Numbered from the stretch's first letter, positions 1 through 11,312 are shown. The stretch is DNA of 59,847 nt from Pseudomonas helleri (GCF_009600315.1 NZ_WIWC01000029.1:1-59847), one strand, 5' to 3'. Program-made: numbers and translations. Notes: generated by a model not told the origin, from the letters alone.

Positions 1-21
1 GCTGAGTTCGGAATAAGACAT
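1..21 (-). other. Possible 5' end of a leftward gene cut by the window edge
   Basis: On the minus strand an ATG at position 21 opens a frame reading MSYSELS that runs out of the window. The frame also stays open upstream to a GTG near position 55. It lies 88 bp beyond the stop of the mscS gene and in the same direction, so it could be the next gene. There is no clear ribosome binding site and too little sequence to identify a product. Confidence 0.25.
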
Positions 22-109
22 AGGGCAGCACCGTACCGGAAAGGTCAGGTGTTGCACTCAGTTTTTGCCGCCGCCCCCTTTAATTGATTATTCCAGCATT
101 GCTAACTGC

Positions 110-952
110 TTATTGAGCCGCAACTTCCTGTACGACCCTCACAACACGCTGAGGAAAAGGAATATCCACCCCTTCAGCCTTCAAGCGGTCGCGGGCGTGC
201 TCGTTGAACATAAACAGCACATCCCAGTAATTCGGGGTATCCACCCAAACACGCAAAGACATGGTAATGGCGCTATCACCCAGCGTGGTCACAACCACCA
301 CCGGTGCCGGATCCTTGAGCACACGCGGATCATCGGCCAAAGCCAGCAACACCTCACGAACCTTTTGCAGGTCGGCTTCGTAATCGACACCGACATCAAA
401 CACCACCTTGCGGGTAGGTTGGCGGTTGTAGTTGGTAATGATGCCGTTAGACAGATTACCGTTTGGCACGATGACCGTTTTATTGTCACCGGTACGCAAA
501 ACGGTATGGAAGATCTGAATACTGTCGACGGTACCGCTCACGCTTTGCGCTTCGATCCAGTCACCGATCTTGAATGGACGAAACAACAGGATCAGCACCC
601 CGCCGGCAAAGTTGGCCAGGCTGCCCTGCAGGGCGAGACCAATCGCCAAACCAGCGGCACCAATCGCGGCCACAAACGAAGTAGTCTGGATACCGATCAT
701 TGAAGCAACGCTGACGACCAGCAAGATCTTCAGGATGATATTGGCCAAGCTGCTGATAAAACCTTGCAGTGCAAGGTCGGCCTTTCTCAACGCCAGCAAT
801 TGCCCAATCTTGACAGTCAACCTGTTGATCAACCACCAGCCAACCGCCAGGGTTACCAATGCCAGCAGCACTCGACTGCCATATTCCATAATCATCGGAA
901 CCCAGGCCTGTGAGGCCTTGATCAACTGATCAACTTCAGCATTCAAATCCAC
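110..952 (-). CDS. mscS: Small-conductance mechanosensitive channel, MscS family
   Basis: Inner-membrane channel that opens under membrane tension and releases solutes during hypo-osmotic shock. The 280-residue protein matches the usual MscS length (286 in E. coli). Hydrophobic helices lie near residues 25-45, 66-88 and 93-125. The third helix carries the Gly/Ala-rich pore signature (AAIGAAGLAIGLALQG, from residue 95) followed by FRPFKIGDW and the soluble beta-domain, which includes VIVPNG. The start is a GTG preceded by AAGGAG at good spacing. It lies downstream of yajQ in the same direction. Family assignment is very secure; whether this copy is the main osmotic valve is inferred. Confidence 0.96.
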   Translation of the reverse strand: MDLNAEVDQLIKASQAWVPMIMEYGSRVLLALVTLAVGWWLINRLTVKIGQLLALRKADLALQGFISSLANIILKILLVVSVASMIGIQTTSFVAAIGAAGLAIGLALQGSLANFAGGVLILLFRPFKIGDWIEAQSVSGTVDSIQIFHTVLRTGDNKTVIVPNGNLSNGIITNYNRQPTRKVVFDVGVDYEADLQKVREVLLALADDPRVLKDPAPVVVVTTLGDSAITMSLRVWVDTPNYWDVLFMFNEHARDRLKAEGVDIPFPQRVVRVVQEVAAQ

Positions 953-1070
953 GTATTTCTCCTTGCCTCATTTCCGGTGACGATTTAGAGCAACGATATA
1001 AGCCTAGTCGTTTATGCAGTGCCCGGAAAATTCGGACGTCGGCAACGTCCATAGGTTCCCAGGCCTGTCA

Positions 1071-1556
1071 TCAGTCGCGGAAATTGTTGAATTGCAGTGG
1101 CAGGTCAAATGTCTTGGCACGTAACGCAGCAATGGCCTCTTGCAGGTCGTCGCGTTTTTTGCCGGTGATACGGACTTGTTCACCCTGAATCGCCGCCTGA
1201 ACCTTAAGCTTGGCGTCCTTGACGTGAGCGACGATCTTCTTGGCCAGCTCTTTGTCGATGCCTTCTTTGAGCACCACTTCTTGCTTCATCAGCTTGCCTG
1301 AAGCATAAGCATCCTTGATTTCAAGGCATTGCGCGTCGATCTTGCGTTTGATCAGCGCCAGCTTGAGAATCTCGATCATGGCTTCCAGCTGAAAGTCAGC
1401 CTCAGCGGTCATGTTGACGGTGAGGTCTTTCTCTTTGAACTCAAAAGAGCCTTTGCCTTTGAGGTCATAACGACGATCCAGCTCCTTGACGGCGTTCTCG
1501 ACTGCGTTGGTGACTTCGTGTTTGTCCAGTTCGGATACCACGTCGAACGACGGCAT
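1071..1556 (-). CDS. yajQ: YajQ family nucleotide-binding protein (UPF0234)
   Basis: A 161-residue cytosolic protein of the YajQ family. Family members bind nucleotides, and c-di-GMP binding has been reported for the Xanthomonas and Pseudomonas proteins. The start is the ATG giving [15 protein letters not shown], the conserved N-terminus, with GGAG about 10 nt upstream. The same frame stays open for another 26 codons upstream, but these do not resemble the family. Conserved segments include RYDLKGKG near residue 30 and the C-terminal [13 protein letters not shown]. It is transcribed towards mscS, and panE diverges on the other side. Confidence 0.95.
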   Translation of the reverse strand: MPSFDVVSELDKHEVTNAVENAVKELDRRYDLKGKGSFEFKEKDLTVNMTAEADFQLEAMIEILKLALIKRKIDAQCLEIKDAYASGKLMKQEVVLKEGIDKELAKKIVAHVKDAKLKVQAAIQGEQVRITGKKRDDLQEAIAALRAKTFDLPLQFNNFRD

Positions 1557-1639
1557 GTGATTTTCTCCAATAACAAAGGGCGCGCTCAACACAGATGGAG
1601 CGCGCCAGGTCTGACAGTTAAAATGCGCCAGCATTATAG

Positions 1640-2638
<999 letters not shown>

Positions 2639-2684
2639 GGGCCGCGCTACCCTGCTGACTTGTTCTTCTGCAGACGACAACACC

Positions 2685-4718
2685 ATGCCCTTGCGCCAGC
2701 GTCTAGAAAACCTTCCGGTAGGCCAGAAGCTGCTGGCAGCCCTTCTCGTCTTACTGGCCACGGTCTTGCTCGTTGCTAATCTGACATTCATCAGCGCCGC
2801 TTACTGGATCTCCCACGAAAGCACCGCACCTCAAGCCTTGCAAACCCTTGGCCAGCTGGCATCAAAACCTGCGCTGGTCGAGAACGCACTGAATTCCGAG
2901 CAAAGTGCTCAAGACCTGCTCAATGAAATGGGCACCTACGCCCCTCTGCGGGCCGCCGCTATTTACGATGGCACCGGCGATCTTCTGGCGCAGTTTCAAC
3001 AGGGGGAGCGCCTTGCTCTGCCTAAACACTTTCGTCAGGTTGAAGCGTGGCGTCTGACCGAGCTGCGCAGCACTCAACTGACGCCCCTGCCCCACGGCGA
3101 AGGACCTCCCGGTCATCTGTTGCTGATTGCCAGCAGTGAGTTACCCATGGCGTTTTACACCGGCACCTTCACCGCCAGCCTGGGTATTCTGATTTTCAGC
3201 GCCCTGCTCTGGTTTGTTGTAGCCCGACAGATCAAACGCCTGATCACCCAGCCCATTCACCGTCTCGAAGAACTGTCGCGACAAGTTACCCGAGAAGAAA
3301 ACTACGCCTTGCGCGCAACCGCGGGTAACAACGACGAAATCGGCAGCTTGGCCGAGGCATTTAACACCATGCTGTCGCGCATTGAAGCGCGCGAACAAGA
3401 GCTCAAACGCGCCCGAGATGAAGCCCAGGCGGCTTACGATCAAGCGCAGGCACTGGCCCAGGAAACCCGCCATACCAATCGCAAGCTGGAGCTGGAAGTT
3501 CAGGTTCGCAGCAAAATCGAGAAAAAACTGACCGGCTTTCAGAAGTACCTGAACAGCATTATCGACTCTATGCCTTCGGCGCTGATCGCTCTGGACGAAC
3601 AGCTCTATGTCACTCAGTGGAACCAGGAAGCCAGCGCCCTCTCGGGCACACAGCTGGATGAAGCCCTCAATCAGCCGATCTACCTTGCCTTCGAACCTCT
3701 AAAACCTTTTTTACCGCAACTTAAAGACACCATTGAGAACCATCGGGTGGTCAAGATAGAACGCGTCACCTGGGGTCAGGGCGAGGAAGCCCGGCATTAC
3801 GCACTGACCTTTTATCCACTGACAGGCGGAAGTGGACGCGGTGTGGTGATTCGAATCGATGACATCACGCAGCGCCTCTCTCTGGAAGACTTGATGGTGC
3901 AATCGGAAAAAATGCTCTCTGTCGGCGGGCTCGCAGCCGGCATGGCGCATGAGATCAACAATCCACTCGGCGCCATTCTGCATAACGTACAAAACATTCG
4001 CCGACGCTTGTCCAGCGATCTGCCCAAAAATATTGAACAGGCACAACAGGCCGGCATCGAACTGAAGGCCATCAACCGCTATTTACAGGCCCGGGAAGTA
4101 CCTAAGTTACTCGACGGGATTCAACAGGCTGGCGCACGCGCGGCAAAAATCGTCACCCACATGCTCAGTTTCAGTCGGCGCAGCAATCGGCAAATGAGCC
4201 CCTGCGATTTACCCGCACTGATTGATCAGGCGCTGGACATCGCCAGCAATGACTTTGACCTGACCATCGGTTTTGACTTCAAGGGCCATGCGGTGACACG
4301 TCAATTCGACCCGCATCTGGGCCCCGTGCCCTGTATTCCCAACGAGCTTGAGCAGGTGCTACTGAACCTGCTGAAAAATGCCGCGCAAGCGATCCACCAA
4401 CGCCCTGACAAGCAACAGCCGGGGCATATCATCATTCGCACAAAGCTCAATCCGCCGTGGGCTGAAATCCAGGTCGAAGACAATGGCGCAGGCATGCCGG
4501 AGCCTGTGCGCAAACGAATTTTCGAACCCTTTTTTACCACCAAGGAAGTCGGACAAGGCACCGGCCTTGGCCTGTCAGTGTCGTACTTCATTATTACCAA
4601 CAACCATAAAGGCCAAATGGAAGTGCACTCAACACAGGGGCAAGGCACTTGTTTTACGCTGCGCCTGCCGCTGGCAGTCAATCTGATGTCACACGAATCA
4701 ACCACAGTGGAATTGTAA
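2685..4718 (+). CDS. Membrane sensor histidine kinase (HAMP-PAS-HisKA-HATPase)
   Basis: A 677-residue sensor kinase. The first membrane helix is near residues 14-36, a periplasmic domain of about 110 residues follows, and a second helix lies near 155-178. Next come HAMP, a coiled coil, a PAS-like domain (SIIDSMPSALIALD), an H-box with the phosphorylatable His in GMAHEINNPLGA, an N-box (LLNLLKNAAQAI) and G-boxes (VEDNGAGMP, GTGLGLSVSYF). ATG 2685 was chosen because translation there gives a proper membrane anchor; the longer frame upstream overlaps panE. Position and architecture match what I recall of PA4398, a kinase linked to swarming in P. aeruginosa. No response regulator is adjacent. The next gene starts 2 nt after the stop. 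Confidence 0.93.
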   Translation: MPLRQRLENLPVGQKLLAALLVLLATVLLVANLTFISAAYWISHESTAPQALQTLGQLASKPALVENALNSEQSAQDLLNEMGTYAPLRAAAIYDGTGDLLAQFQQGERLALPKHFRQVEAWRLTELRSTQLTPLPHGEGPPGHLLLIASSELPMAFYTGTFTASLGILIFSALLWFVVARQIKRLITQPIHRLEELSRQVTREENYALRATAGNNDEIGSLAEAFNTMLSRIEAREQELKRARDEAQAAYDQAQALAQETRHTNRKLELEVQVRSKIEKKLTGFQKYLNSIIDSMPSALIALDEQLYVTQWNQEASALSGTQLDEALNQPIYLAFEPLKPFLPQLKDTIENHRVVKIERVTWGQGEEARHYALTFYPLTGGSGRGVVIRIDDITQRLSLEDLMVQSEKMLSVGGLAAGMAHEINNPLGAILHNVQNIRRRLSSDLPKNIEQAQQAGIELKAINRYLQAREVPKLLDGIQQAGARAAKIVTHMLSFSRRSNRQMSPCDLPALIDQALDIASNDFDLTIGFDFKGHAVTRQFDPHLGPVPCIPNELEQVLLNLLKNAAQAIHQRPDKQQPGHIIIRTKLNPPWAEIQVEDNGAGMPEPVRKRIFEPFFTTKEVGQGTGLGLSVSYFIITNNHKGQMEVHSTQGQGTCFTLRLPLAVNLMSHESTTVEL

Positions 4719-4720
4719 CC

Positions 4721-5299
4721 ATGGGCTTTCGCTTATCGAAGATTTACACCCGCACCGGCGACAAAGGTGAAACCGGGCTGGGTGACGGCCGTCGCGTGCC
4801 CAAGGATCACCCGCGGGTAGAGGCTATTGGCGAAGTCGACACACTCAATAGTCAGGTGGGTTTGCTACTGGCAGGACTCGTTGAACAGAGCGCGGAGTGT
4901 CCAGGATTAAACGAGTTGATTGAGGTATTGGAGCCTTGCCAGCATCGACTGTTTGACCTCGGCGGCGAGTTGGCCATGCCGGTGTATCAGGCACTCGACA
5001 ACCATGAGATTGAACGACTGGAAGCCGTGATTGATCGCTGGAATGAAGAGGTAGGGCCACTGGAGAATTTTATTCTGCCTGGCGGCTCAAGCCTGATAGC
5101 TCAAGCCCATGTGTGCCGAAGCGTGGCACGCAGCGCAGAGCGGCGCTGTCAGCAACTCAATGCGCTGGAACCGTTAGCCGGTGTGGGATTAGCGTATATC
5201 AACCGGTTGTCGGACTTGCTGTTTGTCGCTGCGCGCTTGATTGCCAAGCGTCAGGGCGTTGCAGAAATACTCTGGCAAGCCGCGGCAAAGCCTCAATAG
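4721..5299 (+). CDS. Cob(I)alamin adenosyltransferase, PduO type
   Basis: Transfers the adenosyl group of ATP to cob(I)alamin, giving coenzyme B12. The 192-residue protein starts with the PduO-family ATP-binding signature KIYTRTGDKGETGLGDG (residues 6-22). It keeps the helical active-site segment with RSVARSAERR and a C-terminal NRLSDLLFVAARL. Its ATG is 2 nt after the stop of the sensor kinase, so the two are probably co-transcribed and perhaps translationally coupled. The functional link between kinase and B12 enzyme is unexplained. The gene converges on the Nudix gene, with a REP palindrome between them. Confidence 0.93.
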   Translation: MGFRLSKIYTRTGDKGETGLGDGRRVPKDHPRVEAIGEVDTLNSQVGLLLAGLVEQSAECPGLNELIEVLEPCQHRLFDLGGELAMPVYQALDNHEIERLEAVIDRWNEEVGPLENFILPGGSSLIAQAHVCRSVARSAERRCQQLNALEPLAGVGLAYINRLSDLLFVAARLIAKRQGVAEILWQAAAKPQ

Positions 5300-5310
5300 A
5301 GAGCTAACGC

Positions 5311-5410
5311 TTGTAGTCGCTGTCGAGGAACGAAGGCTGCGATCGGTGCAGCCGGGGTTACGACAGCTGCGCGGTTGATCGCAGCCTTCATTCCTCGTCA
5401 GCGACTACAG
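5311..5410. repeat. REP-type palindromic doublet between convergent genes
   Basis: Two arms of about 33 nt in inverted orientation (5312-5344 and 5377-5410; arm begins TGTAGTCGCTGTCGAGG) surround a 32-nt centre and would form a long cruciform or hairpin. Arms match at all but a few positions. The element fills the gap between the convergent adenosyltransferase and Nudix-ThiE genes. A single arm of the same subtype recurs at about 49186-49222, so this is a dispersed REP/REPIN-like family. Confidence 0.8.
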
Positions 5411-5418
5411 CAGATGCT

Positions 5419-6369
5419 TCAGCCCGGATTTTGCGGCCAGAATGCACGGATCCCCGCCACTCCCTGCGCACCCGCCTCCCATGCTTGCTGACGATCATCC
5501 GGCCCCAAGCCACCCAGCAGATACACGGGTTTGCTGAAGTTGGCGATCAGTTGCTGCGCCTGCTGCCAACCCAAAGGCTGCGCGTCAGGATGAGTCTGCG
5601 TCGGCAACACCGGCGAAAGCGTGACGAAATCGACATCCATTTGCTCAGCCAAGGCCAGCTCTTCAGCGTTGTGGCATGACGCGGCCAACCAGCGGTCTTT
5701 GGCCAAAGGCCGACCTTTGGCGGCGTACTTGCGCAATTGAGCAGCGGTAACATGCCAGCCAGCCGAGGGGAAATCCCCCAGCCACTCAAACGGCCCTTTG
5801 AGCATCAACTGCGCCTTGCCCGCACACAACCCGGTCGCATCCACCGCCAAATCACGGTATTTGGGGTCATAACCGTTAGGCGCGCGCAACGAAACCAGCT
5901 TGATGCCGCCCGCGATTGCCTTCTGCAAGCCGCGCAAAAGCTCAGGCGTTTCCAGCCCGTCCGGTGTAATCAAATACTGATCGGGTAAACGAGCAGCCGT
6001 CACAATCGGCTGATTGGCCGCCGGAAATTCATAGTTAGGCAAGTCGCGCGCAGACACCCAGGCCAGTGGCTGGCCTTCGACACCACGAGGCTCACCGCTA
6101 AAGGCCGAGACTTCCCACACATCCAACAAGACCTGCTTATCCGGGTAATCGTGCTGAACCTTGATCAAAGGCCGCGCAGCGCTCACTACAATGCCCAGCT
6201 CTTCTTGCAGTTCGCGCCCAAGCGCAGCTTCTACCGACTCGCCAGCCTCAACTTTGCCACCCGGAAATTCCCACAAACCGCCTTGATGCTGAGCATCAGC
6301 GCGACGAGCGATCAGAATTTTGCCGTCTGTGCCTCGGATAACAGCCGCAGCCACATGAACTCGTTTCAC
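5419..6369 (-). CDS. Nudix hydrolase (MutT-like) fused to a thiamine-phosphate-synthase-like domain
   Basis: A 316-residue two-domain protein. The N-terminal half is a MutT-type Nudix hydrolase with the full Nudix box GGKVEAGESVEAALGRELQE followed by ELGI (about residues 37-60), which in family members removes oxidised dNTPs. The C-terminal half (about 140-316) resembles ThiE/TenI TIM barrels, with AASCHNAEEL, VTLSPVLPTQTHP and a Gly-rich LLGGLGPDD. The start is GTG with AAGGA 9 nt upstream; MKRVHVAAAVI is the expected Nudix N-terminus. The fusion is typical of gammaproteobacteria. It lies downstream of argJ in the same direction. The role of the ThiE-like half is not established. Confidence 0.92.
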   Translation of the reverse strand: MKRVHVAAAVIRGTDGKILIARRADAQHQGGLWEFPGGKVEAGESVEAALGRELQEELGIVVSAARPLIKVQHDYPDKQVLLDVWEVSAFSGEPRGVEGQPLAWVSARDLPNYEFPAANQPIVTAARLPDQYLITPDGLETPELLRGLQKAIAGGIKLVSLRAPNGYDPKYRDLAVDATGLCAGKAQLMLKGPFEWLGDFPSAGWHVTAAQLRKYAAKGRPLAKDRWLAASCHNAEELALAEQMDVDFVTLSPVLPTQTHPDAQPLGWQQAQQLIANFSKPVYLLGGLGPDDRQQAWEAGAQGVAGIRAFWPQNPG

Positions 6370-6460
6370 TCTTTTGCTTCCTTCAGTCAGGTCGATCGCA
6401 GGGTTTTGATACGGGCCAGTCGTACAGACTTAACAGAAAGGCCCGCCATGTCGAGACGAC

Positions 6461-7678
6461 TTAGGTACGGTATTCGGCGTTGATTTTCACGTACTCATGG
6501 GACAAGTCTGTGGTCCAGATGGTCTCGCTACAATCGCCACGGCCCAGTTCGATACGGATGGTGATTTCTTCACGGGCCATCACGGCCGAACCCTGCTCTT
6601 CGGTATAGGTAGCCGAGCGTGCCCCGCCGCTGGCGATGCACACTTCACCCAAAAACACGTCGATTTTGCTGACATCCAGGTCCGGCACGCCTGCACGGCC
6701 AACAGCCGCCAGAATGCGGCCCCAGTTCGGGTCAGAGGCGAACAATGCTGTTTTGATCAGCGGCGAATGTGCCACGGTGTAACCCACGTCCAGGCATTCC
6801 TGATGGTTAGCGCCACCATTCACTTCAACCGTCACGAACTTGGTCGCGCCCTCGCCGTCTCGCACGATGGCCTGCGCCACTTCCATGCAGACGTCCAAGA
6901 CGGCCTGTTTCAACGCGCCAAACAGCGGGCCGCTGGCTTCGGTGATTTCCGGCAAGTTGGCTTTACCCGTGGCGATCAACATGCAGCAATCGTTGGTCGA
7001 GGTGTCGCCATCGATAGTGATGCGGTTGAACGACTTGTTGGCGCCGTCGAGCAACAGGTTTTGCAGCACCTCACGGGATACTTTGGCGTCCGTTGCGATG
7101 TAGCCCAGCATGGTCGCCATGTTGGGACGAATCATGCCCGCGCCCTTGCTGATGCCCGTGACCGTGATGATCACACCGTCGTGCTCGAACTGACGGCTGG
7201 CACCTTTAGGCAAGGTGTCGGTGGTCATGATGCCGGTGGCCGCTTGCGCCCAGTTGTTCTCGGACAAATCATCCAGCGCGGCCTGCAAGGCACCTTCGAT
7301 CTTCTCGACCGGCAATGGCTCGCCGATCACACCAGTGGAATACGGTAGTACCGCGCTGGCATCAACGCCCGTCAGCTCTGCCAATTTGGCACAGGTGCGG
7401 GTTGCAGCCACCAGACCTGGCTCGCCAGTGCCGGCGTTGGCATTGCCCGTGTTGGTCAGCAAATAGCGAATCGGACCTTGCACACGTTGCTTGGCCAGAA
7501 TGACAGGTGCCGCGCAAAAGGCATTCAGTGTGAACACACCGGCCACGCTGGAACCTTCGGCGCAGCGCATCACTACCACGTCCTTACGCCCCACACGCTT
7601 GATACCGGCTGAAGCAATACCCAGCTCAAAACCGGCTACCGGGTGCAAAGTAGGCAAAGGACCAAGACCAACAGCCAT
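6461..7678 (-). CDS. argJ: Bifunctional glutamate N-acetyltransferase / amino-acid N-acetyltransferase
   Basis: Arginine biosynthesis enzyme that recycles the acetyl group from N-acetylornithine to glutamate. The 405-residue precursor has the self-cleavage region [16 protein letters not shown]; the Thr of ATML becomes the N-terminus of the beta chain and the nucleophile. [11 protein letters not shown] and the C-terminal [12 protein letters not shown] are also family hallmarks. ATG 7678 with GAGGAG about 9 nt upstream was chosen over an upstream in-frame start. It sits between secA (upstream) and the Nudix-ThiE gene, all leftward, as I recall for other Pseudomonas. Confidence 0.97.
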   Translation of the reverse strand: MAVGLGPLPTLHPVAGFELGIASAGIKRVGRKDVVVMRCAEGSSVAGVFTLNAFCAAPVILAKQRVQGPIRYLLTNTGNANAGTGEPGLVAATRTCAKLAELTGVDASAVLPYSTGVIGEPLPVEKIEGALQAALDDLSENNWAQAATGIMTTDTLPKGASRQFEHDGVIITVTGISKGAGMIRPNMATMLGYIATDAKVSREVLQNLLLDGANKSFNRITIDGDTSTNDCCMLIATGKANLPEITEASGPLFGALKQAVLDVCMEVAQAIVRDGEGATKFVTVEVNGGANHQECLDVGYTVAHSPLIKTALFASDPNWGRILAAVGRAGVPDLDVSKIDVFLGEVCIASGGARSATYTEEQGSAVMAREEITIRIELGRGDCSETIWTTDLSHEYVKINAEYRT

Positions 7679-7734
7679 GACGCGCTCCTCAAAAAGTTCT
7701 GTGCGCCGCCGCAAAGGGGCGGGAATTCAATGGT

Positions 7735-7767
7735 AAAACGCCGCGACGGCTAATGCCGGTCGCGGCG
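7735..7767 (-). terminator. Rho-independent terminator after secA
   Basis: On the minus strand a GC-rich stem CGCCGCGAC / GTCGCGGCG, with a further GGC/GCC pair around an ATTA loop, is followed directly by TTTTA. It lies 28 nt past the secA stop and before argJ. Confidence 0.75.
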
Positions 7768-7794
7768 CAGGTGTTTCAGCAATGGGAGCGGGCG

Positions 7795-10548
7795 TTAGTT
7801 GATCTGCCCGTGGCAATGCTTGTATTTCTTGCCCGAGCCGCAGTAGCACAGCTCATTGCGACCCAGCTTCTGCTCGTTACGAGCAGGCTCGGTGGCCGTC
7901 ACAACCTCTTCCACACTGGCGCCTTTCAGCACCTGAGCCAAGGCTTGAGGCTCATCGAGACCCGGTGCTTCGGCATGTTCGAACTGCAACCGCGAAGCCA
8001 GATCTTCGGCCTCCTGGCGCAGACGGGACTCTTCTTCTACCGGGTCTTCGCGACGAACCTGAACGTGCGACAACACGCGTATCGAATCGCGCTTGATCGA
8101 ATCAAGCAGCTCGGAGAACAGGTTGAACGACTCGCGCTTGTATTCCTGCTTCGGGTTCTTCTGCGCATAGCCACGCAGATGGATACCGTGACGCAAGTGA
8201 TCCATGGTCGCCAAGTGATCTTTCCACAAGTCGTCCAGCACGCGCAGGACAATTTGCTTCTCGAACGTACGCAGCGCTTCAGGGCTGGCTTGCTCTTCTT
8301 TCTCGCGGTAGGCCTCAACCAAAGCGTCCAGCAGCTTCTCGCGCAGGGTTTCTTCGTACAGGTGGTCGTCTTCGTCAAGCCATTGCTGGATCGGCAGTTT
8401 CACGCCAAAACCGGTTTCGATCGCAGCTTCCAGCCCTTTAACGTCCCATTGCTCCGGCAACGACTGCGGCGGAATGTGGGCGCTAACGGTGCTTTCAAGC
8501 ACGTCTTTACGGAAGTCAGCGATGGTTTCACCGATATTGTCAGCAGCCAGCAACGTGTTACGCATGTGATAAATCACTTTACGCTGTTCGTTGTTGACGT
8601 CATCGAATTCCAGCAATTGCTTACGGATATCGAAGTTGCGACCTTCAACCTTGCGCTGAGCCTTTTCGATCGCGTTGGTCACCATGCGGTGCTCAATCGC
8701 TTCGCCAGACTGCATGCCCAGGGCTTTCATGAAGTTCTTCACCCGATCAGAGGCGAAGATGCGCATCAGGCTGTCTTCCAGCGACAGGTAGAAACGGCTC
8801 GAACCCGCGTCACCCTGACGACCGGCACGACCACGCAACTGGTTGTCAATACGGCGCGACTCGTGACGCTCGGACGCGATCACATGCAGGCCACCCGACT
8901 CCAGCACTTGCTGGTGACGTTTCTGCCAGTCGGCTTTGATTTGAGCGATCTGCTCTGGGGTCGGATCTTCGAGGGAGGCCACTTCGACTTCCCAGTTACC
9001 GCCCAACAGGATGTCAGTACCACGACCGGCCATGTTGGTGGCAATGGTCAGGGCACCCGGACGACCGGCCTGAGCAATGATTTCAGCTTCTTTTTCGTGG
9101 AACTTGGCGTTCAGAACCTTGTGCTCGATACCTTCCTGCTTCAACAGGTTGGACATGTGCTCGGAGGTTTCGATGGTCGCTGTACCCACCAGAACTGGAC
9201 GGCCTTTGGCCATGCATTCCTTGATATCAGCCACGATGGCCGCGTATTTCTCTTCGGCGGTCAGAAACACCAGGTCGTTGTAGTCTTTACGAGCCAACGG
9301 CTTGTTCGGCGGAATAACCATTACCGACAGACCGTAGATCTGGTGGAACTCGAACGCTTCGGTGTCAGCCGTACCGGTCATGCCGGACAGTTTGTTGTAC
9401 AGACGGAAGTAGTTCTGGAAGGTAGTCGAGGCCAATGTCTGGCTCTCTGCCTGAATATTCAGACCTTCCTTGGCTTCGATGGCCTGATGCAGGCCTTCGG
9501 ACAGGCGACGACCCGGCATGGTACGGCCGGTGTGTTCGTCAACCAGCAGCACCTGACCGTCTTCAACAATGTATTCAACGTTGCGGTTGAACAGCTTGTG
9601 AGCGCGCAACGCGGCGTACACGTGAGTCAGCAGGCCAAGGTTGTGCGCCGAGTACAGGCTTTCGCCTTCGGCGAGCAAACCGATCTGGGTCAGCATCTCT
9701 TCAACGAACTGGTGACCGGCTTCGTTCAGCTCGACCTGACGGGTCTTCTCGTCGATGGTGTAGTGACCTTGTTTGGTCACCTCGCCTTCGACTTCTTCAA
9801 TGTGCTGTTCAAGACGCGGGATCAGCTTGTTGATTTCGATGTACAGCTTGGAGCTGTCTTCAGCCTGACCGGAGATGATCAACGGTGTACGGGCTTCATC
9901 GATCAGGATGGAGTCGACTTCGTCGATCACGGCGAAATTCAGCTCGCGCTGGAATTTCTCTTCCATGCTGAACGCCATGTTGTCGCGCAGGTAGTCGAAA
10001 CCAAACTCGTTGTTGGTGCCGTAGGTGATGTCGGCGGCGTAGGCTTCACGTTTTTCCTGTGGCGGCTGGAACGGCGTAACCACGCCGACCGTCAGGCCCA
10101 GGAACTCGTAAAGTGGGCGCATCCAGTTGGCATCTCGGCGTGCAAGGTAGTCGTTCACCGTCACAACGTGTACGCCCTTGCCGGACAACGCGTTGAGGTA
10201 AACACCCAGGGTTGCTACCAAGGTCTTGCCTTCACCGGTACGCATTTCTGCGATCATGCCTTCGTGCAAGGTCATGCCACCGATCAACTGAACGTCAAAG
10301 TGGCGCATGCCCATGACGCGCTTGCCTGCTTCACGGCAGACAGCAAAGGCTTCCGGCAACAGTTGGTCAAGGGTCTCACCTTTGGCTATGCGGGCCTTGA
10401 ACTCTTCGGTCTTGGCGCGCAATTGCTCATCGGTCAGAGCAACCATTTGCTCTTCGAGTGAGTTGACGATCTGTACCGTCTTGAGCATGCGTTTAACTTC
10501 GCGCTCGTTCTTGCTTCCAAAAAGTTTCTTTAACAAAGGCGCAAACAT
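7795..10548 (-). CDS. secA: Preprotein translocase ATPase SecA
   Basis: Motor ATPase that drives unfolded preproteins through SecYEG. The 917-residue protein has the Walker [13 protein letters not shown]-like Walker [16 protein letters not shown], the helicase motif [13 protein letters not shown] and RGRAGRQGD, and the C-terminal zinc-binding tail [14 protein letters not shown]. Conservation is high throughout. ATG 10548 ([17 protein letters not shown]) was chosen; six upstream in-frame codons do not resemble the family. The very long open frame on the opposite strand is a codon-bias shadow. The gene diverges from dciA. Confidence 0.98.
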   Translation of the reverse strand: MFAPLLKKLFGSKNEREVKRMLKTVQIVNSLEEQMVALTDEQLRAKTEEFKARIAKGETLDQLLPEAFAVCREAGKRVMGMRHFDVQLIGGMTLHEGMIAEMRTGEGKTLVATLGVYLNALSGKGVHVVTVNDYLARRDANWMRPLYEFLGLTVGVVTPFQPPQEKREAYAADITYGTNNEFGFDYLRDNMAFSMEEKFQRELNFAVIDEVDSILIDEARTPLIISGQAEDSSKLYIEINKLIPRLEQHIEEVEGEVTKQGHYTIDEKTRQVELNEAGHQFVEEMLTQIGLLAEGESLYSAHNLGLLTHVYAALRAHKLFNRNVEYIVEDGQVLLVDEHTGRTMPGRRLSEGLHQAIEAKEGLNIQAESQTLASTTFQNYFRLYNKLSGMTGTADTEAFEFHQIYGLSVMVIPPNKPLARKDYNDLVFLTAEEKYAAIVADIKECMAKGRPVLVGTATIETSEHMSNLLKQEGIEHKVLNAKFHEKEAEIIAQAGRPGALTIATNMAGRGTDILLGGNWEVEVASLEDPTPEQIAQIKADWQKRHQQVLESGGLHVIASERHESRRIDNQLRGRAGRQGDAGSSRFYLSLEDSLMRIFASDRVKNFMKALGMQSGEAIEHRMVTNAIEKAQRKVEGRNFDIRKQLLEFDDVNNEQRKVIYHMRNTLLAADNIGETIADFRKDVLESTVSAHIPPQSLPEQWDVKGLEAAIETGFGVKLPIQQWLDEDDHLYEETLREKLLDALVEAYREKEEQASPEALRTFEKQIVLRVLDDLWKDHLATMDHLRHGIHLRGYAQKNPKQEYKRESFNLFSELLDSIKRDSIRVLSHVQVRREDPVEEESRLRQEAEDLASRLQFEHAEAPGLDEPQALAQVLKGASVEEVVTATEPARNEQKLGRNELCYCGSGKKYKHCHGQIN

Positions 10549-10856
10549 ATCGGCAGGATCTTCCACACATAGGGATGGAGGGCGGCCCCGTGAGTCGCCC
10601 GAGCAGCCCTGATGGCCGCATGCGAGCGAGCATTCTACCCGGAAACGTCGGTGAGGAAAGTGGCGTTATTCCACGATACTGGTGCAGCGTTGTGACGGGG
10701 CCTCACTAAAATAAGGCCTTTTGGCCGAACTTCAACCCATCAGACGCATAAGTTACTCATTGATTTCACAAATATTCTTCATCTAACCCTGCGCATGACG
10801 AGTGATTTGGACGGATTCTGCTAAGATTGCGGCTCTGTTCTATCAGGTGTCTGCAC
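10549..10856. promoter_or_regulatory. Divergent secA-dciA intergenic region
   Basis: A 308-bp spacer with promoters expected in both directions. Towards dciA there is an extended -10 element TGCTAAGAT (10819-10827), 30 nt before the start codon, but the -35 is weak. A short AGGCC TTTT GGCC hairpin lies near 10714-10732. No secM-like leader ORF was recognised. I see nothing else in it. Confidence 0.4.
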
Positions 10857-11312
10857 ATGGCATTTCGCCCACACCCGGCACGGGCTCCCTCCGTTCTGTT
10901 GCGCGAGGCCAAGCCCCTCAAAGCTATTTTTGGCCACGCCAAGCGCCTGGCGCACTTGCAACGCCTGCTTGAGAGTCAATTACAGCCGGCTGCTCGTGAA
11001 CATTGTCACGTGGCCTCATGGCGCGAAGGCAGTCTGTTGTTGATTGTCACTGATGGGCACTGGGCCACTCGCTTGCGCTATCAGCAAAAACGCCTGCAAC
11101 GCCAGCTTCAAGCGTTTGACGAGTTTGCCAGCCTGACCCGCATTCTGTTTAAAGTGCAGCCGCCGACCGTAATGGCCAAAGTGGCTGGACATACCCTCGA
11201 CCTTTCGGTGGATGCAGGCCAGACCATTCAGGCGACGGCCGATGGGATCAGCGACCCGGCGTTGCGAGCCGCCCTTGAGCGGCTGGCCAGTCACGCCAAG
11301 CCTAAAGGCTGA
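10857..11312 (+). CDS. dciA: DUF721 protein, DciA-type helicase loader
   Basis: A 151-residue DUF721 protein. In bacteria that lack DnaC, members of this family (DciA) help load the replicative helicase DnaB. Visible features are a KPLKAIFGHAKRLAHLQRLL helix near residues 18-37 and a KH-like core with WREGSLLLIVTDGHWATRLRY spread over about 55-75. ATG 10857 has AGGTG upstream; an earlier in-frame start adds 10 unlikely residues. The position beside secA is the usual one in Pseudomonas. The helicase-loader role is inferred from the family. Confidence 0.82.
   Translation: MAFRPHPARAPSVLLREAKPLKAIFGHAKRLAHLQRLLESQLQPAAREHCHVASWREGSLLLIVTDGHWATRLRYQQKRLQRQLQAFDEFASLTRILFKVQPPTVMAKVAGHTLDLSVDAGQTIQATADGISDPALRAALERLASHAKPKG

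Noticed and set aside
7753..10461. A 902-codon open frame opposite secA
   Set aside because: It lies exactly antisense to the highly conserved secA gene; its protein has no recognisable domain and a composition expected from reading the third-position GC bias backwards.
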